From contig DNHK01000189.1 of assembly GCA_003485905.1 (NCBI GenBank), positions 1-6,315 of the forward strand: DNA of 6,315 bases, given 5' to 3'. The position numbers and the translations under genes were made by a program. The first letter of the stretch is position 1; the number at the start of each line of letters is the position of its first letter. The stretch is from Gammaproteobacteria bacterium (GTDB lineage: Bacteria; Pseudomonadota; Gammaproteobacteria; Arenicellales; Arenicellaceae). This document shows positions 1-5,813 of this stretch, piece by piece. The notes under the pieces were generated by a model. The model searched no databases and was not told where the DNA came from. It was given only the letters and a program-made list of their open reading frames with translations.

Positions 1-305
1 GACCTAGATAACTGCTCACCACTGGGCAGAGTAATCTGCAACGGCACCGTTGCTAATTCGTCTCGATGAAAACCAATCACAAACTGGCCAGCCTCAGAAA
101 CACGCACATCCTGCCCATCATAAGTAACTGTGCTTCCGGCAGACACTTTACCAAGCACCAATCCACCCTGAACAAAATCACCTTGGATATCGATAGCCGC
201 ATGTTCGCTATTCTCACCCGCCGACTTAACTGGAGCAGAAATTACCGTACCAAGCACGATTGCAGCTCCAAGCAAGTGAATTATATTCTGTATCTGTATT
301 TTCAT
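1..305 (-). CDS. Exported M23-type (LytM-like) metallopeptidase, N-terminal part only
   Basis: The first 101 codons are visible; the gene runs off the window at base 1, so the catalytic domain is not seen. Residues 1 to about 25 form a signal peptide (MKIQIQ, then a hydrophobic stretch ending near VISA). Residues 41-83 read QGDFVQGGLVLGKV..GSTVTYDGQDVRVS..GQFVIGFHRD in outline. This beta-rich pattern (GxLVxGxVxPGxxVxxDGxxVRVSxxGxFVxGFxRD) is one I recognise from the N-terminal region of proteobacterial M23 peptidases, which cut peptidoglycan cross-links or activate amidases in the periplasm. The ATG shares its A with the thrS TGA (TGATG), and a GGAG lies 10 nt upstream inside the end of thrS, so translation is probably coupled to thrS. 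The M23 call rests on this N-terminal pattern alone; the HxxxD and HxH zinc motifs lie outside the window. Confidence 0.72.
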   Translation of the reverse strand, partial: MKIQIQNIIHLLGAAIVLGTVISAPVKSAGENSEHAAIDIQGDFVQGGLVLGKVSAGSTVTYDGQDVRVSEAGQFVIGFHRDELATVPLQITLPSGEQLSR

Positions 306-2275
306 CAGGCATCAGCTCCAACGTTTTGATCACTCGACTCAGCATTAGCAGGGGCAACACTTTTATAGCCAGGTATATTCTCCAAGGCCAGCTGCTCTAG
401 AAACTCGTCTACTGCCAATACTTTTTGATGCTTGCTGCCAAAACGTCGAATAGCCAAGGTATTTTCGGCGGCCTCGCGCATTCCAATAGCCGCAATTATT
501 GGTACTTTTTGCAGACTATGTTCCCGAACCTTATAGCTTATCTTCTCATTTCGAATATCAAGCTCAGCTCGAATTCCTGCAGCGGTCAATTGATGGAGAA
601 CCTCGGTAGCATAACCATCTGCATCTGAAACTATCGTGGCAATCACAACTTGAATTGGTGATAACCAAAACGGTAACGCACCCGCATGTTGCTCAATTAA
701 AATACCAATAAATCGTTCCAATGAGCCCAAAATGGCCCTATGCAGCATTACCGGCACATGTTTATTGCCATCTTCACCAATGTATTCAGCGTCTAGTCTC
801 CCAGGAGTCGAAAAATCAACCTGTATCGTTCCACATTGCCATACACGACCAATACAATCACGGAGGGAAAATTCGATTTTTGGCCCATAAAATGCACCTT
901 CACCAGGCTGCAAATCCCAATCCAGGTTTTTGGCATCCAGTGCCTCAGCCAACGCGGCTTCTGATCGATCCCAAACTTCGTCGCTTCCAACCCGCTTCTC
1001 GGGTCTAGTAGATAATTTGTACAACACCTCTTCAAAACCAAAGTCTTGATAGACGTCGTGTAAAAAGTTGATAAAACTAGCTACTTCGGACTGAATTTGA
1101 CCTTCGGTACAAAAAATGTGCGCATCATCCTGCACAAATCCACGTACACGCATAATACCGTGGAGAGCACCCGACATTTCATTTCTGTGGCAGGACCCAA
1201 ACTCTGCTAATCGTAATGGTAATTCACGATAGCTTGTTAGCCCCTGGTTATATACCTGTACATGACAAGGGCAATTCATCGGCTTAACTGCATAGGTCCT
1301 CTCATCCACCTGCAAGCTAAACATATCATCGCCAAACTTATCCGCATGACCAGATTTTTCCCACAAACTAAAATCGACCAGCTGGGGCGTATTTATCTCC
1401 TGATAACCATGCTCCTCTTGTTGATGACGCATGTATTGCTTCACTGATTGGTAAATACTCCAACCTTTAGGGTGCCAAAAGACCATACCTGGGGCTTCTT
1501 CCTGCATGTGGAATAAGCCTAACTGCTTACCCAATAAACGGTGATCACGTTTTTCGGCCTCTTCCAATTGCCGCAGATATTGTTTGAGTTGTTGGTCATT
1601 CGCCCAGGCTGTCCCATATATTCGTTGCAATTGGGCATTTTTCGCATCCCCCCGCCAATAGGCACCCGCTAGTTTGGTCAATTTGAACGCGTGCCCTAAC
1701 ACACCTGTAGAGGGTAAATGTGGGCCCCGACACAGGTCGAGAAAATCACCTTGGCGATAAACTGAAATCACTTCGTCCTTCGGCAAATCCCCAATTATCT
1801 CGGCTTTGTAGCTCTCACCTATGGATTCAAAATATTCAATAGCATCATCTCGTTGCCATACTTCACGAACAATTTCCTCGTTACGTTTAACGATATCTTT
1901 CATTCGCACCTCGATTTTCTCGAAGTCTTCCTGGGTAAAAGGATCGTCACGAACAAAATCATAATAGAAGCCATTTTCAATTGCAGGTCCAATAGTCACC
2001 TGCGTTTCCGGAAAAAGCTCTTTTACTGCCTCAGCCAATACATGCGCAGCATCATGTCGAATTACTTCTAGGCCCTCATCCGTATCACGAGTAATCAGCT
2101 CAACCGTGCAATCAGTTTCAATTTCACGGGTAAGATCTTGAAGGTCATCGTTGACCCGGATTGCTACGGACTTTTTTCGAAGGGAATTGCTAATTGACTC
2201 GGCTATTTTCAAGCCGGTTACCGGCGTATCAAATGATCGCGAACTACCATCGGGAAATTGAATTTGAACTGTCAT
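305..2275 (-). CDS. thrS: Threonine--tRNA ligase (ThrRS), complete, 656 aa
   Basis: This cytoplasmic class II synthetase charges tRNA-Thr with threonine using ATP. The domains are in the usual order. The TGS domain covers about residues 1-63. The editing domain follows, with HDAAH (H74, H78) and the LCRGPH pair C182/H186, which removes mischarged serine. The catalytic core has zinc ligands C335 (MNCPCH), H386 (DDAHIF) and H512 (MLHRAILGS), motif 2 R364 (CHRNE) and motif 3 R521 (LERFIG). The anticodon-binding domain runs from about 537 to 635. The length is slightly above the 642 aa of E. coli because of a polar tail of about 20 residues. The ATG start matches the conserved family N-terminus ([11 protein letters not shown]), although no clear Shine-Dalgarno precedes it. 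All key residues are present, so it should be active. The usual gammaproteobacterial downstream neighbour infC is absent; an M23-type peptidase gene overlaps the stop codon instead. Confidence 0.98.
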   Translation of the reverse strand: MTVQIQFPDGSSRSFDTPVTGLKIAESISNSLRKKSVAIRVNDDLQDLTREIETDCTVELITRDTDEGLEVIRHDAAHVLAEAVKELFPETQVTIGPAIENGFYYDFVRDDPFTQEDFEKIEVRMKDIVKRNEEIVREVWQRDDAIEYFESIGESYKAEIIGDLPKDEVISVYRQGDFLDLCRGPHLPSTGVLGHAFKLTKLAGAYWRGDAKNAQLQRIYGTAWANDQQLKQYLRQLEEAEKRDHRLLGKQLGLFHMQEEAPGMVFWHPKGWSIYQSVKQYMRHQQEEHGYQEINTPQLVDFSLWEKSGHADKFGDDMFSLQVDERTYAVKPMNCPCHVQVYNQGLTSYRELPLRLAEFGSCHRNEMSGALHGIMRVRGFVQDDAHIFCTEGQIQSEVASFINFLHDVYQDFGFEEVLYKLSTRPEKRVGSDEVWDRSEAALAEALDAKNLDWDLQPGEGAFYGPKIEFSLRDCIGRVWQCGTIQVDFSTPGRLDAEYIGEDGNKHVPVMLHRAILGSLERFIGILIEQHAGALPFWLSPIQVVIATIVSDADGYATEVLHQLTAAGIRAELDIRNEKISYKVREHSLQKVPIIAAIGMREAAENTLAIRRFGSKHQKVLAVDEFLEQLALENIPGYKSVAPANAESSDQNVGADA

Positions 2276-2289
2276 GATTGGCTTGGAAG

Positions 2290-2307
2290 CAGAGTTTATT
2301 CACTCTG
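2290..2307 (-). promoter_or_regulatory. Hairpin just upstream of the thrS start codon
   Basis: In the thrS mRNA sense the sequence is CAGAGT-GAATAA-ACTCTG, a perfect 6-bp stem with a 6-nt loop that ends 14 nt before the ATG, where ribosomes load. In E. coli, ThrRS represses its own translation by binding leader stem-loops that mimic the tRNA-Thr anticodon arm. This hairpin has the right position for such a role. However, its loop is not a 7-nt anticodon-like loop and lacks a threonine anticodon, so a role in autoregulation is only a possibility. Confidence 0.35.
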
Positions 2308-2341
2308 GCTTTGTTTATATCTTTACGGGAATTCTACCTCG

Positions 2342-2359
2342 TAACAGCCTGAGTTGTTA
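2342..2359 (-). repeat. Inverted repeat TAACA-N8-TGTTA in the thrS leader
   Basis: This is a 5-bp stem with an 8-nt loop. A competing stem, GCCT at 2347-2350 with AGGC at 2359-2362, uses overlapping bases, so the two foldings exclude each other. The repeat lies about 70-85 nt upstream of the thrS ATG. It could be an operator or part of a structured leader; the stems are short and may be chance. Confidence 0.25.
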
Positions 2360-2390
2360 GGCCACCCTTGCTTGAAATTCACCAAACAAT

Positions 2391-2415
2391 CCAAGGTGCA
2401 TTCCATCGGCCTTGG
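2391..2415 (-). repeat. Inverted repeat CCAAGG-N13-CCTTGG upstream of thrS
   Basis: A perfect 6-bp stem encloses a 13-nt loop, about 115-140 nt upstream of the thrS start. Together with the repeats at 2342-2359 and 2290-2307 it makes the thrS leader rich in possible stem-loops. The role is unknown and no transcription start is defined, so it may lie outside the transcript. Confidence 0.25.
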
Positions 2416-2565
2416 CTGAGTGAAATACAAAATAGCTATCACGAGAATTGGTCTAGCCAAAAACTCAACATAACTAGATTCGAAGCGCCCTAAATGATCT
2501 GCTAAAATCACCTCAAATCGAAATTCCGGCTAATATCGCCCCACTAATTTTTGGTTATAACAATA

Positions 2566-3657
2566 ATGGAACTACCTAAACAAGCTTTCTACCAGCACTT
2601 TTCATTTGATGCATCGAGACGGGTTCAATTACTCATTATTCTATTATTGACCTCACTGAGCGTAAGCGCCCACCACTCGAGATCGGAATATTCAGGAAAC
2701 CCCACAAGCGAGATTGAAGGTGCGGTTGTCAACATTTCCTGGCGTAATCCGCACGTCATGATTACTGTCAAATCGGTAGAAGCTGATGGCTCAGAAACAC
2801 TTTGGGAGCTAGAAGGCTCTGACGCTGGAACCTTTAAACGGCGTGGATTGGAAGAGAGCCAAATCAAGGTTGGTGACAACATTAAAGCCGCTGGCAGAAT
2901 TTCCAGTCGTCGAGGAACCTGGATTGCAATGTCCAATATACTCCTCCCGAATGGAATAGAAATGGTGTTTGGACAAGGTGAACCACGCTGGGCTGAAGAA
3001 TATGTCGGAGGCAAGCTTTTCCGTGAGCCTGTGAACCAAAACGATAAAGATGCTGTTGAGGGTATTTTTCGCTTATGGATCCGGTCTGTCGGCACAACCT
3101 ATGGCGTGCAGGACGAACCGCCATTGACACCCGAAGCCAGAGCAGCCTACGAAAGCTACGACCAACTTATAGACGACCCAGTACTCGATTGCACTCTTCC
3201 AGGTATGCCACGCGTGATGACGGTAGTTGGCTATCGACCAATCGAATTTGAGCAAGACGGCGACGACATCTTATTGCACTCGGAGAATTTTAACCTAACT
3301 CGCCATATCCATATGAATGACGAAACCGATGTCAGCAGTATGGAAGCAACCCCATTGGGTTACTCAACGGGTGTATGGGATGGCGATGCCTTGGTTGTAA
3401 CGACTACGCGAGTTAGTTGGCCCTTCTTCGACCTGCCACCATTGATTGCCATTCCGCAGAGCGAAGAAACTAAAATTGTAGAACGATTCGTTTTAGACGA
3501 TATTAACGATACATTAACTTACGATTTTTGGGCGCACGACCCAGTCAACTTCACTGCCCCTATTGAGAAACCGGGTTATATGGTCTGGGGCTACCAGCCT
3601 GGGCAAGAACGTGAAACTGACGGCTGCGTAGACTATGTGGATGTCCCTGCCATTTAA
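2566..3657 (+). CDS. Exported two-domain protein: DUF6152-like domain plus C-terminal domain of a widespread uncharacterised secreted family
   Basis: The protein is 363 aa from the ATG at 2566; an in-frame TTG at 2551 would add five residues. No clear Shine-Dalgarno is visible. After a polar leader of about 15 residues, a signal peptide ends at VSA (33-35), exposing H36-H37. Residues 36-136 resemble DUF6152: HHSRSEY, NPH at 61-63, ..GSETLWELEG.., KRRGL, KVGD and LLPNG. Residues of about 165-358 show a second pattern that I recognise from many uncharacterised secreted proteins: DPVLDCTLPGMPR (C209), RHIHM (246-250), GYSTGVWDGDALVVTTT (265-281), and ERFVLDD.. with DPVNFTAP (325-332). C209 and C354 are the only mature cysteines and could form a disulfide. 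The gene diverges from thrS and converges on the DUF6152-like gene at 3721. The molecular function is unknown; the domain assignment is by motif memory, not by search. Confidence 0.85.
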   Translation: MELPKQAFYQHFSFDASRRVQLLIILLLTSLSVSAHHSRSEYSGNPTSEIEGAVVNISWRNPHVMITVKSVEADGSETLWELEGSDAGTFKRRGLEESQIKVGDNIKAAGRISSRRGTWIAMSNILLPNGIEMVFGQGEPRWAEEYVGGKLFREPVNQNDKDAVEGIFRLWIRSVGTTYGVQDEPPLTPEARAAYESYDQLIDDPVLDCTLPGMPRVMTVVGYRPIEFEQDGDDILLHSENFNLTRHIHMNDETDVSSMEATPLGYSTGVWDGDALVVTTTRVSWPFFDLPPLIAIPQSEETKIVERFVLDDINDTLTYDFWAHDPVNFTAPIEKPGYMVWGYQPGQERETDGCVDYVDVPAI

Positions 3658-3693
3658 CTCTCGCTAACTGATAATCGGCTCTAGATGCCTCGA

Positions 3694-3711
3694 AGCGATG
3701 ATTAGATCGCT
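3694..3711. terminator. Possible bidirectional terminator hairpin between convergent genes
   Basis: AGCGAT-GATTAG-ATCGCT is a perfect 6-bp stem with a 6-nt loop, placed between the convergent stops at 3657 and 3721. It has no T-tract on either side, so an intrinsic terminator is only weakly supported. The position is the main argument. Confidence 0.3.
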
Positions 3712-3720
3712 CCCTGAATA

Positions 3721-4146
3721 CTATTTGCGCTTTACAGTCGGCGGCGGAACGATATCACGAACACCTGGTTGATTAACTTTATCCAAGATAACCGTCGTAC
3801 CGCGCTCAGTGGTCATAGCACTTATTGTCATGTCGTCCTTCCCGTTTCTGGCTGGCCACCCGACAATACTTACCGTTTCACCAACCTCAGCAATATCGCG
3901 AGGAAGTCCTCGATCATCCCAACGACGGGGGTTCATACTCTCAATTGTCCAATGCTCGGTGCTGCCATCTTCATTGGTAACCTCTAATTCCAACTCAATA
4001 TGCGGATTAGAAAATGCTAATTTGGTTAATATTCCGGTACGGGATATCTTATTGTCTATATCGTATATTGCGAAAGAGTGATGCGCCTGGGACGAAAACG
4101 AAACCAGCGCGAACAGAGCCACTACCAAACTAAATAATTTTTTCAT
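3721..4146 (-). CDS. Small exported DUF6152-like protein
   Basis: The protein is 141 aa from the ATG at 4146; an upstream in-frame ATG at 4170 would add eight residues. I prefer 4146 because a GAGG lies 8 nt before it and because it gives a compact signal peptide: MKKLF, a hydrophobic core, and cleavage after SQA (19-21). The mature protein then begins H22-H23-SFAIYD. Further family-like features are NPH at 47-49, EDGSTEHWTIES (59-70), a WDDRGLP segment, AEVGETV, and a glycine turn GWPARNGKDD (96-105), ending in a polar PPPTVKRK tail. It is probably a single beta-rich domain in the periplasm. It is paralogous to the N-terminal domain of the 2566 gene and to the 5814 gene. It is transcribed alone, convergent with 2566 and divergent from 4370. 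The biochemical role is unknown. Confidence 0.87.
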   Translation of the reverse strand: MKKLFSLVVALFALVSFSSQAHHSFAIYDIDNKISRTGILTKLAFSNPHIELELEVTNEDGSTEHWTIESMNPRRWDDRGLPRDIAEVGETVSIVGWPARNGKDDMTISAMTTERGTTVILDKVNQPGVRDIVPPPTVKRK

Positions 4147-4154
4147 GTGTTGAG

Positions 4155-4158
4155 CCTC
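4155..4158 (-). promoter_or_regulatory. Ribosome binding site deciding the 4146 start
   Basis: GAGG in the minus-strand sense lies 8 nt upstream of the ATG at 4146. It falls inside the extra codons that a start at 4170 would add, so it favours the shorter protein. Confidence 0.65.
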
Positions 4159-4189
4159 GATTAACTGCATTTCCGACTAAAACGTAAAC

Positions 4190-4206
4190 ATCACCTGATT
4201 AGTGAT
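4190..4206. promoter_or_regulatory. Operator-like inverted repeat ATCAC-N7-GTGAT
   Basis: A perfect 5-bp dyad with a 7-nt spacer lies about 45-60 nt upstream of the DUF6152-like gene at 3721-4146. Size and position suit binding by a dimeric regulator or a leader hairpin. The regulator is unknown, and a dyad this short may arise by chance. Confidence 0.3.
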
Positions 4207-4269
4207 ATTCTAATTCAAGATAACCCGCAATATATGGGCAATTTAAAAAATCACGATTTACTCCATATT

Positions 4270-4300
4270 GTGTACACTTTAATGCAACTGTTTGATGCAA
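4270..4300. promoter_or_regulatory. GTGTACAC palindrome followed by repeated ATGCAA
   Basis: The 8-bp perfect palindrome GTGTACAC (4270-4277) is followed by two direct copies of ATGCAA (4282-4287 and 4295-4300), 13 nt apart. The cluster sits about 30-60 nt upstream of the -10-like TATAAT in the AT-rich divergent region. This is where an activator or repressor of the 4370-5677 pair could bind. The assignment is tentative. Confidence 0.25.
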
Positions 4301-4331
4301 AACTGAAATAATCAGCAGAATTCCTCTTTTT

Positions 4332-4337
4332 TATAAT
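4332..4337 (+). promoter_or_regulatory. Candidate -10 box TATAAT for the 4370-5677 pair
   Basis: A consensus TATAAT lies in a T-rich stretch. It predicts a transcript start near 4344, leaving a leader of about 26 nt to the ATG at 4370 and only about 5 nt to the alternative ATG at 4349. No good -35 hexamer is present at 16-18 nt spacing, so an activator may be needed or the match may be chance in AT-rich DNA. Confidence 0.35.
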
Positions 4338-4369
4338 TTTGCGAAACAATGAACAGCGCGGATAATTCT

Positions 4370-4888
4370 ATGAACAGACTACTACACTTTAATGCGGCCC
4401 TCATAATATCGCTTTTAGGACTCTCTACTTTAGCGGCGTCAACCATCGCTACAGCACAAGAAACTAAAACTGATATCGCAGATGAGCACGATAAAGTATG
4501 TTCCTATTTACAATATGAACCAAAGTCGGGAGACCTTTTTAACCGTGATGAAATGCTTCCAATTACCACTGTGTGGTTTGAAGACACATCGTGCATGGAA
4601 GATACAGAAAAAAATAGATTAAAGATCATTGATTCAATAGCACGCTCATACGGACATGAAGGTACTGATTTTGAAAATAATCAACCAAAAGTTAGCCGGC
4701 AAAATGCTCATGGAGACTGCTACGAGCTGCCGGAAGATTCTTCTGTAGCGTTAAATATCTATTATATTTTTGATACCGAATTCATACAGGGCTTCGTTCA
4801 CGCCCAGCCTAAAGATGGCATATGTGTTGAAGCAGCGGGTCGTGGTGCTGGTGGGCCCGGTGGCGGAAGACCTGGTGGCAATGGTTAA
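4370..4888 (+). CDS. Small exported four-cysteine protein with glycine-rich tail, function unknown
   Basis: I do not recognise a family. The protein is 172 aa from the ATG at 4370; an in-frame ATG at 4349 would add seven residues. The later start is preferred because it gives a standard signal peptide (MNRLL, a hydrophobic core, cleavage after ATA at 27-29), has a GGA 7 nt upstream, and leaves a normal leader after the TATAAT. The mature part is acidic and has exactly four cysteines (C44, C75, C117, C152), enough for two disulfides, which fits a periplasmic or secreted protein. Segment 130-145 (VALNIYYIFDTEFIQGF) looks beta-rich. The last 17 residues are mostly Gly with Arg, Pro and Ala (AGRGAGGPGGGRPGGNG). 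The gene ends in tandem TAA codons, and the SDR gene starts 36 nt later, so the two are probably co-transcribed. Confidence 0.8.
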   Translation: MNRLLHFNAALIISLLGLSTLAASTIATAQETKTDIADEHDKVCSYLQYEPKSGDLFNRDEMLPITTVWFEDTSCMEDTEKNRLKIIDSIARSYGHEGTDFENNQPKVSRQNAHGDCYELPEDSSVALNIYYIFDTEFIQGFVHAQPKDGICVEAAGRGAGGPGGGRPGGNG

Positions 4889-4912
4889 TAAGGTCTGAAA
4901 GTTTAGATAAAC

Positions 4913-4916
4913 GAGG
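4913..4916 (+). promoter_or_regulatory. Ribosome binding site deciding the 4925 start
   Basis: GAGG lies 8 nt before the ATG at 4925. The alternative in-frame ATG at 5006, which would give a cytoplasmic protein without signal peptide, has no such site. This supports the longer, exported form. Confidence 0.65.
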
Positions 4917-4924
4917 TTAATGAA

Positions 4925-5677
4925 ATGATTAGACGACCAATTAGCAATTTGTTTCTTAACATTGCTGCAGTTATTAGTTTCGTGTTTGTGACAGCGCTAC
5001 CAGCAATGGCTGACAATTTTGTGGTTTATGGTGCTAGTGGCAAGATTGGCGATATCATCGTTACCGAGGCGCTTGACCGCGGACACCACGTTACTGGCGT
5101 ATCCCGAAATCCGGAAAACCTAACCAACGCTCACCCAAACTTTTCTGCAATAGCTGGTGATGTTACTAACCTAGAATCAATGATCGCGGTCATATCTGGT
5201 GCTGACGCGGTGATTCTCTCGTTGAGTGGTGGTGGTCCAGGAAATACACCAGAAGAAGCTACTACTGCCCGGGCTGCAGCAACATTTGTACAAGCCGCCA
5301 AACAACTAGGTGATTCAGCCCCACATGCGGTACAGGTAGGCGGCGGAACCACTCTTTGGGTTAATGGTGTCTGGGCGCTTGAGGAATTGGAACTTGAAGA
5401 AGGCACTCCTCGACATGGTCAGTACTATGGTCACTGGATGGCTCTGGAAACGTACAAAGCATCATCAGGTGTGAAATGGACCGTAATGACACCCCCACCC
5501 TCTGCAATGCAACCACGAGCCCGCACGGGTGAGTACCGGCTAGGTGAAGAAGAAGTTCTCTTTAATGCCGACGGCGAGAGCTTTATATCCACCGAAGATT
5601 TTGTCGTAGCGCTAGTGGATGAAGCTGAAAGTGGACAATCTGTGGGTAAACGTGTCGCGGTAGGACCACCCTACTAG
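4925..5677 (+). CDS. NAD(P)-binding atypical SDR (NmrA/YwnB-like) with N-terminal signal peptide
   Basis: The protein is 250 aa. Residues 1-29 look like a signal peptide: MIRRP, a hydrophobic core at 8-25, and cleavage after AMA. A Rossmann fold follows directly: VVYGASGKIG (33-42) with the GxxGxxG dinucleotide loop, R61 after strand 2 (GVSRNP) suggesting NADP preference, GDV at 78-80, and VILSLSG (96-102). The C-terminal half has TPPPSAMQPRARTGEYR (189-205) and ISTEDFVVALVDEAE (221-235), typical of the NAD(P)H-binding PF13460/YwnB-like group. The YxxxK of classical SDRs is not evident, so it is an atypical SDR, and the reaction (reductase, epimerase or sensor) cannot be named. R3-R4 hint at Tat export, but the residues after them do not fit the Tat consensus well. 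An internal ATG at 5006 would give a cytoplasmic form but lacks a ribosome site. It follows the four-cysteine gene by 36 nt. Confidence 0.9.
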   Translation: MIRRPISNLFLNIAAVISFVFVTALPAMADNFVVYGASGKIGDIIVTEALDRGHHVTGVSRNPENLTNAHPNFSAIAGDVTNLESMIAVISGADAVILSLSGGGPGNTPEEATTARAAATFVQAAKQLGDSAPHAVQVGGGTTLWVNGVWALEELELEEGTPRHGQYYGHWMALETYKASSGVKWTVMTPPPSAMQPRARTGEYRLGEEEVLFNADGESFISTEDFVVALVDEAESGQSVGKRVAVGPPY

Positions 5678-5700
5678 CTCTTGAGCCGTTCAAAATTAAG

Positions 5701-5736
5701 TCATTCTACCCATCAGTTAACTACGGGGTAGAATGA
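5701..5736. terminator. Strong hairpin, probable bidirectional terminator
   Basis: TCATTCTACCC (5701-5711) pairs perfectly with GGGTAGAATGA (5726-5736), an 11-bp stem with a 14-nt loop, between the convergent stops at 5677 and 5814. On the minus strand it is followed by CTTAATTTTG, a moderately T-rich run, so termination of the 5814 gene is the better supported direction. No T-tract follows on the plus strand. Confidence 0.65.
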
Positions 5737-5813
5737 GGTAGGCATCAGGGCTGAACTTTATAATTCTGTCCGCTGCGTTGCTTGTCTTATAGTGCTTGTT
5801 TAATTGTGACCGC

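Larger units (their letters stand above)
2276..2565. other. Divergent intergenic region between thrS and the 2566 gene
   Basis: About 290 bases separate the divergent starts of thrS (minus) and the DUF6152-like fusion gene (plus). No tRNA and no convincing protein gene was found. A GTG-initiated 62-codon minus-strand frame (2323-2511) exists but lacks recognisable features. The region must hold promoters for both directions, yet I found no good -35/-10 pair. The best isolated -10-like hexamers are TATAAA and TAGAAT on the minus strand near 2318 and 2332, and TAATAT at 2531-2536 on the plus strand. Three short inverted repeats lie in the part that would be thrS mRNA leader and are listed separately. 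Confidence 0.55.

Noticed and set aside
66..329. Plus-strand open frame of 87 codons opposite the thrS/peptidase junction
   Set aside because: It lies antisense to the clearly coding minus-strand signal peptide and M23-type N-terminal region, and its translation resembles no known protein.
330..345. MNCPCH instead of MNCPGH at the ThrRS zinc site as an abnormal change
   Set aside because: From memory, Cys at this position is common in proteobacterial ThrRS, and the zinc ligands C335, H386 and H512 are all kept. The coordinates given here are residue numbers in the protein.
2290..2307. Direct tRNA-Thr anticodon-arm mimic in the thrS leader
   Set aside because: The loop is 6 nt (GAATAA) and contains no threonine anticodon, so only a general structural role is kept as a possibility.
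2400..2495. tRNA-like look (GGCTGAGTG near 2414 and a TTCGA at 2479)
   Set aside because: The T-arm flanks do not pair and no acceptor stem or anticodon arm can be formed around these bases.
2323..2511. GTG-initiated 62-codon minus-strand frame upstream of thrS
   Set aside because: Its only ribosome-site-like bases abut the start codon, the product has no signal peptide or recognisable motif, and the frame overlaps the region that must hold the thrS promoter and leader.
2625..3255. Several minus-strand open frames inside the 2566 gene
   Set aside because: They are antisense to a gene with a signal peptide and conserved motifs, and their translations look like shadows with biased composition.
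4840..4888. Glycine-rich tail as a GlyGly-CTERM sorting signal
   Set aside because: Such signals need a hydrophobic membrane segment and a basic end after the glycines; here the protein stops within the glycine run.
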